Notes: generated by a model not told the origin, from the sequence alone. A stretch of 33,188 nt of DNA from Thermoproteota archaeon (GCA_003661365.1 QMVZ01000003.1:1-33188), one strand, 5' to 3'; counted from the stretch's first letter, positions 1-9,261 are shown. Program-made: numbers and translations.

Positions 1-8
1 AAGAACCG

Positions 9-347
9 ATGGATGTCAGGGTAGTTGAAATAATGATTCATAAAGAACAAATGACTACAAGACCCCTTAAGATGCCAGAGGACACTTACTCTTGGCTAAA
101 GACAGAAATAAGAAGGGTAAACATGATGAAGGACTCAGATCCTCTCGAAATAAGGCGATTAACATCCAATCTTTTTGATTTAAGCTCAGCAAGGTTGAGA
201 AAAATAGTCAGATATCTCTTGCTTTCTCATGTTGATGATATGGAGTGGAGAATTCTTGAGCATCTTACTCCTGAGGAGAGGGTATTATATCTAGTCCTTA
301 AGGGAATTATAGATAAGTGGAGGAAGGATCTGAGGGAGGAGAAGTAG
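9..347 (+). CDS. Probable GINS complex subunit (Gins15/51-like or Gins23-like A-domain), possibly 5'-truncated by the window edge
   Basis: ORF is open to the window start. It is helical, with an LRKIVRYLLL...LTPEERVLYLVLKGIIDKWRK C-terminal pattern typical of the GINS A domain, and lies directly upstream of MCM, a known archaeal neighbourhood. Confidence 0.6.
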   Translation: MDVRVVEIMIHKEQMTTRPLKMPEDTYSWLKTEIRRVNMMKDSDPLEIRRLTSNLFDLSSARLRKIVRYLLLSHVDDMEWRILEHLTPEERVLYLVLKGIIDKWRKDLREEK

Positions 348-353
348 GTAAAA

Positions 354-3300
354 ATGAGTCTTGTAAGCTCTCCTTCTATTCCAACGGACATCAAGAGTTT
401 AAAGGCCATTTACAAGAGATTCCTAGAGGAATACAAAGACAAATCCGGAGAAGCCAAGTACAGGCGTGCCATCGATGAGATGATAGCTAATGGACGGCGA
501 TCTCTTATAATTGATTACCACGACCTGTTTGGTTACCCCCTGACAAGAGAACTAGCAAGAGATTTGCATTTTAATCCTGAGAAGCACATAGAGGCCGCGT
601 CTCAAGCTATTAAGGAAATTGTACTGACGTTAGTTGGAGACCTCGATTCCCCAGAAGTTACTTTCGTGAAATATCCCTTTCACGCAAGATTTGATAATCT
701 TCCTGAGACCACTAGCATAAGGGAGCTGCACTCTCAAGTCCTTAATAGATTCGTTCAAATAAAGGGGATCGTAATAAGAGTTTCTGAGATATTTGCCAGG
801 ATTTCGAAAGCAGCTTATCGATGCAAAAGCTGCGATGAGATGATCTTGATCGACCTCATGAAAGGAGAGCAAGACATTCCAAAAGTATGTCCTAATTGTG
901 GAGGAAGGCTTCTCTTTGATGAAGGGAATAGCGAGTACATCAATTGGCAACATATAAGGATACAAGAACTCCCGGAAGACCTACCACCTGGAGCCATGCC
1001 TAAGCACATCGAGGCAGAGCTTTGGGACGATTTAGTGGACAAAGTAAAGCCAGGAGATCAGATAATTGCAACGGGGGTCATTAAACTCCAACCTGCTTCA
1101 GGTTCTAGAAGGATCTCCACGAGACCCGTGTTAATTTACAAGAGGTACTTGGACCTCAACAATATCAAGGTCCCGTCAAAGGTTTACGAGAAGGTGGATA
1201 TATCGCCCGAGGACGAGAAGATTATTCTGAACCTAGCAAAGGATCCGAACATTGAAGAAAAGCTACTAAACTCAATAGCGCCCGCAATTTACGGATGGAG
1301 ACATATAAAGAAAGCAATCGTCTTAGCACTTTTTGGAGGCAACCCCCTTGTCCTTCCAGATGGGACGAAAATAAGAGGCGAGTTACACCTTTTGTTGGTA
1401 GGGGACCCTGGAGTCGCTAAGTGTGTGTCTGGGGATACCCTTGTATTTGTTGATGGAGAATTTTGCAGGATTGCTGATTTGGCTGAAGAATTATTGAAAA
1501 AGGGAAACAAAAGATTAGAAGACGGATATGCTGCAGAGGGCAATTTTAAAGTCCTTTCTATGACAAAGGATATGAAGATAGAGGAGAAAAAATGCGCAGG
1601 AATCGCAAAGAGAAAGGCTCCAGGTACTTTACTCGAAATAAAGACCGAGAGGGGACTTTCTATAAAAGTTACCCCAACTCATCCGTTTTTGACGATAGAC
1701 AAGAATGGACGGCCCCAATATGTGAAAGCAGAAGATCTGTTAATGGGATCTTATGTGGCTACTCTAGGACTTTTTGAGACTAAGCACAACCGCGATCCTC
1801 CCAAATGTTCTTTGAAAGTTGACCACGAACTAATGGAGATTTTAGGCTTCCTTTTGGGAAAGGCACAGTTTAGAAAGAGAAAATCCACAGTCCTAGTTAC
1901 TGTTCAAGCAAATGAAAGGTGTATAAACAGATTTACAAAACTAGTTAAGGGCTGTTTAAAGGCTAGAGGAGTCCGTGTGTATGAAACTAGGGGGAAAAAT
2001 AAGAAAATTGGGTTCTATATTTCCAAAGGCGTGTATGAAGACATGCTTTCGTTAATTCCGTCATTACAAGACAAGAAGATAGCCAGAAAGCTGCCATCAT
2101 GGCTAATCTATTCTCATAAAGATCTTGTACTGCCTTTTATCAAAGGATATGTTGCTTCTTCAGCCAATTTTTCCGAAAAACTCAAGAAATTATGGTTTTA
2201 CACGTATAATCAGGGGTTAACGCATCAGGTTAGGCTTATTCTCTTGAAGTTAGGAATAGCTCCAGATGTTGAGGTAAATAGGACGTGTAAGATAATTCTA
2301 AAGGGAGGTCCTCTTAAGCAATTTATAGGTTTAGTAGAAGAAGACTTTCCATTTTTCAATGGTTATGATTCAAAGATTGCAGGACCTAACAGCAAGCAAG
2401 CGAGACAAAGCCTTGGAGTTCCTCGCATAGGAAAGCTTGTAAAGAAGATTCGTGAAGAAATGAAAATTCCTAGGTCAACCCTTGCATCTCTCACAGGAAT
2501 CAAGCCTTATTTGCTTAGAAGATATGAACTTGGCATTTCAAGGGTTCCAAAAGAGCATCTAAGCAAGATCTCTAAGGCACTCAGGAAGGAGTTAAAGAGG
2601 AGATCCTCCACTTTCAGAAAGGCCGAAGTTGCCTCCATAAGAAAAGATCTCGGCCTTTTAGACTTCATTTCTGAGTCTACGGTGGATTGGGAAAGGGTAG
2701 TTGAGATAAAGAAGATAAGGAGGCATGAAGGCTGGGTATATGATATAGAGGTCCCTGGAACGAGAAACTTTGTAGCAAACGGATTTATTGTCCACAACAG
2801 CCAGTTCTTGAAGTATGCCGCAGAAGTTTCCCCAAGGGGATTATATACGACTGGAAAAGGCTCCACTGCTGCTGGTTTGACTGCTGCTGTGATTAGAGAA
2901 CCTGCAACAGGGGGTTGGACGCTGGAGGCAGGGGCTCTCGTGATTGCAGATGGTGGAATCGCTTGCATAGACGAGTTCGATAAGATGAACGAAGATGATA
3001 GAAGAGCTATTCATGAAGCGATGGAACAGCAGTCATATCATCCCTCAACTGAAATACAGTTCGCAGATGGAACCAAAAAACGGATTGGACAGTTTGTAGA
3101 TGAACTCATGGAAAAGCATCCAGAAAAAGTCATTGACGGCATAAACTGTCAGATTTTGCCTCTAGATCAAGAAATTGAAGTTTTCACAGTTGATCTTAGG
3201 ACATTTGAGATAAAGAGATCGAGAATTGATAGGGTAAGTAGGCACTTGGCTCCTTCATATTTTGTTAAGCTGAAGTTTTCGAATGGTAGAGAGGTAATTG

Positions 3301-4421
3301 TAACGCCAGAACATCCTGTTTTTGTTTATGATGAGGGTACTTTGATAACCAAGCCGGCTATCGAAGTTGAAAGCGGTGAGTCAACATTAGGCGTTCAAAG
3401 GCTTCCTGAGTTTTGTACATTATTCTCTAGAGATTGTAATAAGATTGAGGAACTTGTTATGAAGGATGGTGGCTTCAATCTGCTAACCATAGAAAGCGTA
3501 GAGGTCGTGCCAAACAAAGGAGATCTTTCGACGAAATGGGTCTACGATGTCACAGTAGAACCGACTCATAACTTTGTTTCACATGGTGTTGTTCTACATA
3601 ACACGGTATCTATAGCAAAAGCTGGAATAGTTGCGACGCTAAACGCGAGGACAACAATTATAGCTGCCGCAAATCCGAAAAGAGGTCGCTATGACGCAGA
3701 TTTATCTGTTGCAGAGAACATCAACTTGCCTCCAACGATCTTATCGCGTTTCGATTTGATTTTCGTAATTAGAGACATTCCTGATGTAACTCTGGACGAG
3801 AAAATAGCAGACCACATCCTCGCCCTTAGAGCTGGAACAGGAAAAGAAGCTCAGCCCCCAATTCCCCCAGATCTTCTAGAAAAGTACATTGCTTATGCAA
3901 GGAAGAGAATCAGACCGGTAATGTCTGAAAAAGCTGCGGAGTTAATCAAACAGTTTTACCTTGAAATGAGAAAGATGAGCATGAAGAAGGAGCAAGAGAT
4001 GGCTTTTGAATCTGTTGCAATCACTCCGAGACAATTAGAAGCCTTGATCAGGCTTAGCGAAGCCAGAGCAAAGATGTTTTTGAGGAGAGAAGTTACCGAG
4101 GAAGACGCAAAGGAAGCCATCGAACTCATGAAGATAATGCTGAGCACAGTTGGATACGATGTTGTCAGCGGTAGATACGACATATATGGTGTTATGGCTG
4201 GTAAGTACATATCTGAAGCAGAAAGACGTGCTAAAGAGATTGAGTTCTTAAGGGAAATGGAAGAAGATAGGAAAGGCCCTGTTCCGAAGGTAGAGTTCAT
4301 TCAGGAGATATCTAGGTTGCTAGGTATAAAGGAGGAAATCATTGAGAAGGATCTCAGAGTTCTTAGGGAAGAAGGTCATATATATGAACCTAGACCCGGA
4401 TACCTTTCCTTAGTAAGGTGA
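354..4421 (+). CDS. mcm: Replicative minichromosome maintenance helicase MCM with two in-frame inteins (about 706 aa of extein)
   Basis: Zn-binding CKSC...CPNCGG; split Walker A GDPGVAK|SQFLKY; Walker B CIDEFDKM; AIHEAMEQQ|TVSIAKAGIVATLNARTTIIAAANPKRGRYD; arginine finger LSRFDLIF. Confidence 0.97.
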   Translation: MSLVSSPSIPTDIKSLKAIYKRFLEEYKDKSGEAKYRRAIDEMIANGRRSLIIDYHDLFGYPLTRELARDLHFNPEKHIEAASQAIKEIVLTLVGDLDSPEVTFVKYPFHARFDNLPETTSIRELHSQVLNRFVQIKGIVIRVSEIFARISKAAYRCKSCDEMILIDLMKGEQDIPKVCPNCGGRLLFDEGNSEYINWQHIRIQELPEDLPPGAMPKHIEAELWDDLVDKVKPGDQIIATGVIKLQPASGSRRISTRPVLIYKRYLDLNNIKVPSKVYEKVDISPEDEKIILNLAKDPNIEEKLLNSIAPAIYGWRHIKKAIVLALFGGNPLVLPDGTKIRGELHLLLVGDPGVAKCVSGDTLVFVDGEFCRIADLAEELLKKGNKRLEDGYAAEGNFKVLSMTKDMKIEEKKCAGIAKRKAPGTLLEIKTERGLSIKVTPTHPFLTIDKNGRPQYVKAEDLLMGSYVATLGLFETKHNRDPPKCSLKVDHELMEILGFLLGKAQFRKRKSTVLVTVQANERCINRFTKLVKGCLKARGVRVYETRGKNKKIGFYISKGVYEDMLSLIPSLQDKKIARKLPSWLIYSHKDLVLPFIKGYVASSANFSEKLKKLWFYTYNQGLTHQVRLILLKLGIAPDVEVNRTCKIILKGGPLKQFIGLVEEDFPFFNGYDSKIAGPNSKQARQSLGVPRIGKLVKKIREEMKIPRSTLASLTGIKPYLLRRYELGISRVPKEHLSKISKALRKELKRRSSTFRKAEVASIRKDLGLLDFISESTVDWERVVEIKKIRRHEGWVYDIEVPGTRNFVANGFIVHNSQFLKYAAEVSPRGLYTTGKGSTAAGLTAAVIREPATGGWTLEAGALVIADGGIACIDEFDKMNEDDRRAIHEAMEQQSYHPSTEIQFADGTKKRIGQFVDELMEKHPEKVIDGINCQILPLDQEIEVFTVDLRTFEIKRSRIDRVSRHLAPSYFVKLKFSNGREVIVTPEHPVFVYDEGTLITKPAIEVESGESTLGVQRLPEFCTLFSRDCNKIEELVMKDGGFNLLTIESVEVVPNKGDLSTKWVYDVTVEPTHNFVSHGVVLHNTVSIAKAGIVATLNARTTIIAAANPKRGRYDADLSVAENINLPPTILSRFDLIFVIRDIPDVTLDEKIADHILALRAGTGKEAQPPIPPDLLEKYIAYARKRIRPVMSEKAAELIKQFYLEMRKMSMKKEQEMAFESVAITPRQLEALIRLSEARAKMFLRREVTEEDAKEAIELMKIMLSTVGYDVVSGRYDIYGVMAGKYISEAERRAKEIEFLREMEEDRKGPVPKVEFIQEISRLLGIKEEIIEKDLRVLREEGHIYEPRPGYLSLVR
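1422..2798 (+). mobile_element. Intein 1 in MCM (459 aa, Cys1...HN/Ser+1), inserted in the Walker A motif, with a degenerate LAGLIDADG-like region and an XRE-like HTH
   Basis: Starts CVSGDTLVFVDGE (block A), TPTHPFLTI (block B), ends VYDIEVPGTRNFVANGFIVHN followed by S. Removing it restores GDPGVAKSQFLKYAAEVSPRG. Confidence 0.95.
3033..3602 (+). mobile_element. Intein 2 in MCM (190 aa mini-intein, Ser1...HN/Thr+1), no endonuclease domain
   Basis: Starts SYHPSTEIQFADGT, block B TPEHPVFVY, ends WVYDVTVEPTHNFVSHGVVLHN followed by T. Removing it restores AIHEAMEQQTVSIAKAGIVATLNA. Confidence 0.94.
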
Positions 4422-4426
4422 ATTGA

Positions 4427-6571
4427 TTGCTGCTTGAACAGGCTCCGCTCCCAGAAAACATCAAGACCGCACTAAAGGGATGGGGTATTACCAAGCTCTT
4501 TCCTCCTCAGCAAGAAATCATAAAAAAGGGACTTGTTTCGTCAGGAAATTTCGTTTTGGCGGCTCCTACTGCAAGCGGCAAGACTTTGGCAGCCGAGCTA
4601 GCTATGCTCAACGAGCTGTTCAATGGAGGGAAAATAGTTTATGTCGTGCCTCTAAGGGCCCTGGCTTCGGAGAAATTCTCAAGCTTTTATCCTAGATATA
4701 AGGCTCTTGGATTTTCTGTTAGAATAAGTGTTGGAGACTATGATTCATCTGAAGAGCCTTTGCGAAAAGATGACTTGATCATAACCACTTATGAGAAGTT
4801 TGATTCAATACTTAGGCACCGAGCTTCATGGATCGGGGATATTAGCGCAATCATCTTTGATGAGATACATTATGTGGCTGATGAAGGTAGAGGTCCAGCT
4901 ATCGAGATGACTGTAGCTAAATTCATGGATTTAAACGAGACATGTAGACGAATAGCGCTTAGTGCAACCATTCAAAACATAGATCAAATAGCTGAGTGGT
5001 TGGAAGCTCAACCAATCGTAGTAGATTGGAGACCGGTCCCCTTAAGATATGGTGTTTTCTACAAAGGAGAAATAGTATTCCAGGATGGCAGGCGCCAAAC
5101 GTTACATGATGGTGGGGACTTGTCTGATCTAATTTTGGATTGTTTGGATGGGGGGCAGGTTCTGATCTTTTACATGAGAAGGAAAGCAGCGGTTAGCGGA
5201 GCTAAGAAAATAGCTAGGATATTCAAGAAATACGATGTTAAAATAGACAGGGAGGTCCTTTCTGAAAAGGCAGAGGAACTCGTTGAAGATGAGCCTTCAT
5301 CGCATCTTGCCAGAGAATTGGCAAGCGTTCTAAGGGAAGGGGTTGCGTTTCACCACGCAGGTCTCTCTCACAGAATGAGGACCATAGTGGAGGATTTGTT
5401 CAGGAGAAGATTTCTTCTAGCGCTTACGGCTACTCCAACTCTGGCAGCAGGCGTAAATCTGCCTGCTAGAAGGGTTGTTATCGCTTCTTACATGCGTTAT
5501 GATAGTATGGCTGGATATTCAAGGCCAATCTCCACGATGGAGTTCAAACAAATGGCAGGTAGGGCTGGAAGGCCAGATTACGATGAGGTAGGGGAGGCAC
5601 TTATCATTGCTCGATCTAAAGCAGAAACACAGAAGTTGTTTGAAAAATACCTATTTGCAGCCCCCGAACCAATATCCTCAAGCCTTCACAGCATAACGAA
5701 GTTAAGAGCTCAGATTTTATCTTTAGTAGCTTTAAAGGAGCCTACAAACGAAAAGGAGATAGAAGAGGTCCTTAACAAAACTCTGTTTTCCATACAAGGA
5801 GGAAGAAGGCTAATAATGAGGATTATTGACCCTATATTGGAGTTCTTACAGAAAAATGGGATGATTGAGAGAGTTGGAGGAGCATTGCTTGCCACAAAAC
5901 TTGGGAAAAGAGTTTCTCAGCTTTACATAGATCCGATGAGCGCCATTATGATGGTAGAAGCCATGGAGCCTGCTAATAGACTTTTGAAGAGGTCAATACA
6001 TGACCTGGAATTGTCTGTCTTGCAGTTTATTGGAATGCTACCAGATATGCCTAAGATAGGTCTAAGGAGGACAGAGTATGATAAAATCGGTATGATAATG
6101 GACGAATTAGAGTATCTTATTCCTCTTGCAGAGGCTCCTCTTGCATCATCGTATGAGTTACTTCAAACGATAAAGCTCGCGTTAACGCTAAGGGCTTGGA
6201 TAAGTGAGATGTCTATGGGTGAGATTGAGTACAAATTTAGAGTTGAGCCTGGTGATCTTCATAATGTCGTTCAAAACGCCGTATGGTTAGTATATTCGTT
6301 CTCTGAGATAGCAAGGCTGTTTCAAAAAAGAGAACTTTACAGATATCTTGAGAGGCTTATGGATAGGGTGAGATATGGGGTGAAGGATGAGTTGTTGGAT
6401 ATTGTGAGGATTCCCGGTATTGGTAGGAGAAGAGGCCGTATCTTGTATAATGCGGGATACACCTCCCCTGTTGAGATAGCACGCGCAGATGTGGCCGAGT
6501 TGGCGAGGCTTCCAGGTATTGGAGAGAAGATTGCCAGTAAGATAGTTCAGCTAGCTAGGGAGATGAACTAA
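4427..6571 (+). CDS. hel308: Ski2-like DNA helicase Hel308/Hjm
   Basis: APTASGKT Walker A, DEIHYVADEGRG, SATIQN, MAGRAGRPDYDEVGEA, and C-terminal helix-hairpin-helix repeats (IVRIPGIGRRRGRILY, LARLPGIGEKIASKI). TTG start. Confidence 0.93.
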   Translation: MLLEQAPLPENIKTALKGWGITKLFPPQQEIIKKGLVSSGNFVLAAPTASGKTLAAELAMLNELFNGGKIVYVVPLRALASEKFSSFYPRYKALGFSVRISVGDYDSSEEPLRKDDLIITTYEKFDSILRHRASWIGDISAIIFDEIHYVADEGRGPAIEMTVAKFMDLNETCRRIALSATIQNIDQIAEWLEAQPIVVDWRPVPLRYGVFYKGEIVFQDGRRQTLHDGGDLSDLILDCLDGGQVLIFYMRRKAAVSGAKKIARIFKKYDVKIDREVLSEKAEELVEDEPSSHLARELASVLREGVAFHHAGLSHRMRTIVEDLFRRRFLLALTATPTLAAGVNLPARRVVIASYMRYDSMAGYSRPISTMEFKQMAGRAGRPDYDEVGEALIIARSKAETQKLFEKYLFAAPEPISSSLHSITKLRAQILSLVALKEPTNEKEIEEVLNKTLFSIQGGRRLIMRIIDPILEFLQKNGMIERVGGALLATKLGKRVSQLYIDPMSAIMMVEAMEPANRLLKRSIHDLELSVLQFIGMLPDMPKIGLRRTEYDKIGMIMDELEYLIPLAEAPLASSYELLQTIKLALTLRAWISEMSMGEIEYKFRVEPGDLHNVVQNAVWLVYSFSEIARLFQKRELYRYLERLMDRVRYGVKDELLDIVRIPGIGRRRGRILYNAGYTSPVEIARADVAELARLPGIGEKIASKIVQLAREMN

Positions 6572-7933
6572 ATGCCCGTTCATCCTATTGAATATAGATA
6601 TGGTTCAAAAGAGATGAGGGAGATTTTCGAGATATCTACAAAGTACAAGCTTATGGCAGAGGTAGAGGCGGCTCTTGCTAAGGCAGAAGCCCAGGTGGGA
6701 CTTATACCTAAGGAAGCTGCTGAACATATAGTTAAAGCTGTAAGGGATGGTAGAATTCGGCCAGAGCGGATATTTGAGTTAGAGAAGGTCACTCAGCACG
6801 AAACCATGGCACTCGTTCTAACTATAGCAGAACAAGCTGGCCCTTATGGGGAATACGTGCACTTCGGTGCTACGTCCAACGATATATTAGATACGGCTCT
6901 AGCACTTCAACTAAAGCAGGCGATAACCTTAGTGAAACATAGACTCATTTCTTTAACAAGATCTATTATCGAGAGAGGGAGAGAAGCCCTAAATTTAATT
7001 TGTTTAGGCAGAACTCATGGAATAGCTGCTCTTCCAATGCCATTCGGGTTTAAACTTGCGGTCTGGGCTAGTATTATGAAAAATAACCTAGAAAGACTCA
7101 ATTCAGTTGAATCTAGAGTTGTTAGGGGTAAGATGAGTGGAGCTATAGGAACGATGGCTTCTTTTTATGGTAAGGGCAGGGAAATTCAGTCACTCGTTAT
7201 GCAAGAGCTGGGTTTGAGAGAAGCAGATATTTCAACTCAAATTGTACCGAGGGATTCGCTTGCTGAGTTAATATCCACACTGGCTCTGATCTCTTCAACA
7301 CTTGAACTAATTGCCAATGAGATAAGAAATCTGCAAAGGACTGAGATCGCAGAAGTAGAGGAGCCGTTCAAAGAGAGAAAGCAAGTTGGTTCTAGCACAA
7401 TGCCTCACAAGCGAAATCCCATAAGAAGCGAAAAGGTTTGCGGGCTAGCTAGAATAATGAGGGGTTTAGCTGTGGCTGCTTTTGAAAACGTAGTTCTTGA
7501 GCACGAAAGAGATCTCACAAACAGTTCTGTTGAACGAATAATGATTCCAGAAGCATTCCTCATTGTAGATGAGCAACTTAGATCGTTGGAATATGTCGTC
7601 AAGAACATGGTTCTAAAGGAAGAAGCGATGAAAGAGAACCTCAAGAGGGCGGGAGATCTCATAATGGCCGAAAGGGTGATGCTCGAACTGGCCAGGCGTC
7701 AAATGGGACGTCAAAAAGCCCACGAATTAATAAGAAACCTTTCAATGAGAGCCATGAAAGAAAGGAAGAGCTTTTTAGATCTACTCTCCCAAGAACCACT
7801 TGTTCTTGAGAAGATTTCTAAAGATGAAATTAGCTCTCTCTTAGATCCTGCTACCTACCTAGGAGAATCTAAAGAAGTGGCAGAGAAGATATTCAAGAGT
7901 ACTGAGGAGTTTTTAGACTCTATAACTACGTAA
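6572..7933 (+). CDS. purB: Adenylosuccinate lyase
   Basis: Fumarase/ASL superfamily signature GSSTMPHKRNPIRSEKV; HFGATSNDILDTA; start codon abuts the hel308 stop. Confidence 0.95.
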   Translation: MPVHPIEYRYGSKEMREIFEISTKYKLMAEVEAALAKAEAQVGLIPKEAAEHIVKAVRDGRIRPERIFELEKVTQHETMALVLTIAEQAGPYGEYVHFGATSNDILDTALALQLKQAITLVKHRLISLTRSIIERGREALNLICLGRTHGIAALPMPFGFKLAVWASIMKNNLERLNSVESRVVRGKMSGAIGTMASFYGKGREIQSLVMQELGLREADISTQIVPRDSLAELISTLALISSTLELIANEIRNLQRTEIAEVEEPFKERKQVGSSTMPHKRNPIRSEKVCGLARIMRGLAVAAFENVVLEHERDLTNSSVERIMIPEAFLIVDEQLRSLEYVVKNMVLKEEAMKENLKRAGDLIMAERVMLELARRQMGRQKAHELIRNLSMRAMKERKSFLDLLSQEPLVLEKISKDEISSLLDPATYLGESKEVAEKIFKSTEEFLDSITT

Positions 7934-8723
7934 TTTGACTTTGTTGACCGTCGCTATCGATTATCTTTCTCATAATGATGATGAACCCCGTATGCCCTAT
8001 CATCCATGGCTTTGGCCTAGTTCTCCTCTCATCTACCTCGTATTCTCTAAGTAACACCTCATACACCTCTGCTACCCCGAAGCCATTGTCTTTAGCTGAT
8101 AGAACAACCTTCCTCATCTGTTCGTATGAGGGAACAAAACAGCAGATCGTTCCTCCGGGCTTTAAAGCTAAATGAGCTTGTTCGAAGACGTCCCAAGGAT
8201 TACCAATGTCCAGAAATATGGCGTCTACTTCTTTCTCGTCAAGATCTCTTATGTCTTTGTTTTTCAGGACTACATTCTTGACCCCAAATCTCTTTAAGTT
8301 CCTTGAAGCGAGTTTTAGAAAGTCTTTGTTTGTTTCATAACTAACGACTAAACCACTTTCCCCAACAGCAAATGAAAGACAGAGAGTTAGAGATCCAGAA
8401 CCCGTTCCTCCTTCAACAACTAAGGATCCTGGTGAGATGCCAGACTTAATTATCATGAAGGCGGCGTCCTTAGGATAAATTATCTGAGTCCTCCTAGGTA
8501 TTTGCTCCATTAGATCTGAAAGTGTAGGTTTTAGAACTAGAATGCTACCTCCTGTTGAGGTTTTGATTGAACTTCCCCACTCAAGTCCAATCACATCATC
8601 GTGACATATAGTCCCTAAATGGGTGTGGAAATACTCCCCTCTTCTCACTCGCCTTATAACTTTTCTCAATTCTCTTTTTCCTTTGTATATGAAAAGTACT
8701 AGATCGCCTTCTTTTATTGTCAT
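7926..8723 (-). CDS. trmI: tRNA (adenine-N1)-methyltransferase TrmI family
   Basis: RRTQIIYPKDAAFMIIKSGISPGSLVVEGGTGSGSLT (TrmI SAM motif), VDAIFLDIGNPWD. Confidence 0.92.
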   Translation of the reverse strand: MTIKEGDLVLFIYKGKRELRKVIRRVRRGEYFHTHLGTICHDDVIGLEWGSSIKTSTGGSILVLKPTLSDLMEQIPRRTQIIYPKDAAFMIIKSGISPGSLVVEGGTGSGSLTLCLSFAVGESGLVVSYETNKDFLKLASRNLKRFGVKNVVLKNKDIRDLDEKEVDAIFLDIGNPWDVFEQAHLALKPGGTICCFVPSYEQMRKVVLSAKDNGFGVAEVYEVLLREYEVDERRTRPKPWMIGHTGFIIIMRKIIDSDGQQSQIT

Positions 8724-8937
8724 CTATGGATCATGTATGTGCGAGTAAATAATCATTGAAAAATTCGACTTGAGACGTATTCTATTTACGCACTCACCAT
8801 CACTTCAGATTCAATACTAACCGTTTCCTTATGTTCAAATAAAGATCTGTGGGTTCTTTCAAGGCTTAGGTTTCTTTTTTGGAGTTGCTTAAGGCATGTT
8901 AACTTTTAAGATAATGTTGATACATATATCTCAACAA

Positions 8938-8990
8938 GGGTTCCCGGCGCCCCCGGGCGATCCCCTAGGAGGGGGGTTCCTAGGTAACCC
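8938..8990 (+). ncRNA. Candidate structured RNA / 5' leader (three-way-junction-like fold)
   Basis: GGGTT(8938-8942)/AACCC(8986-8990) closing helix; hairpin CCCGG(8943-8947)-cgccc-CCGGG(8953-8957); hairpin CCTAGGA(8964-8970)-ggggggt-TCCTAGG(8978-8984). GC-rich island in an AT-rich intergenic region, directly 5' of the 9010 CDS. Confidence 0.5.
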
Positions 8991-9009
8991 AAGATGAAGG
9001 GGGAAGGCC

Positions 9010-9261
9010 TTGCAGAATCATAAATTACTGAATGCCCATATAAGGATTCTAAGGAAGTTAGAGAAGGCCGGCGAGGACGGTGTTGTGGCTTCAGAACTAG
9101 TTCCAGAGAGGTCCTATAGGGAGTTCGTTCTTAGGTATCTTTGTATTCATGGATTAATTGAAAGACAGAAGCGATTTCGAGGTGAAAGGGTTTTCATAAC
9201 CGAGAAGGGCCTTTCACTGATTTACAAATTCAACAACGGGCACGAGGAACTCCCTGACTAA
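9010..9261 (+). CDS. Small winged-helix DNA-binding-like protein
   Basis: LRKLEKAGEDGVVASELVPERSYREFVLRYLCIHGLIERQKRFRGERVFITEKGLSLIYKF has a wHTH plus wing pattern. TTG start preceded by GGGGGAAGG. Confidence 0.6.
   Translation: MQNHKLLNAHIRILRKLEKAGEDGVVASELVPERSYREFVLRYLCIHGLIERQKRFRGERVFITEKGLSLIYKFNNGHEELPD

Noticed and set aside
2507-2968. Long minus-strand ORF (153 aa) opposite mcm
   Set aside because: Lies fully antisense to the MCM/intein reading frame, low-complexity Ser/Pro-rich composition, no recognisable domain; a shadow ORF.
8800-8830. Box C/D sRNA-like CTGA next to GTGATGG on the minus strand upstream of trmI
   Set aside because: No matching upstream C box or downstream D box at the right spacing.
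8938-8990. GC-rich element considered as a fluoride riboswitch, SRP RNA 5' domain or preQ1 class I riboswitch
   Set aside because: Element order and conserved nucleotides do not match the fluoride consensus; far too short for SRP RNA with no S domain; preQ1-I A-rich tail is absent. Kept only as an unclassified structured leader.
8994-9023. Possible short uORF (MKGEGLAES) overlapping the start of the 9010 CDS
   Set aside because: Only 9 codons with no conservation evidence; could be chance. Mentioned only as something to examine with Ribo-seq.
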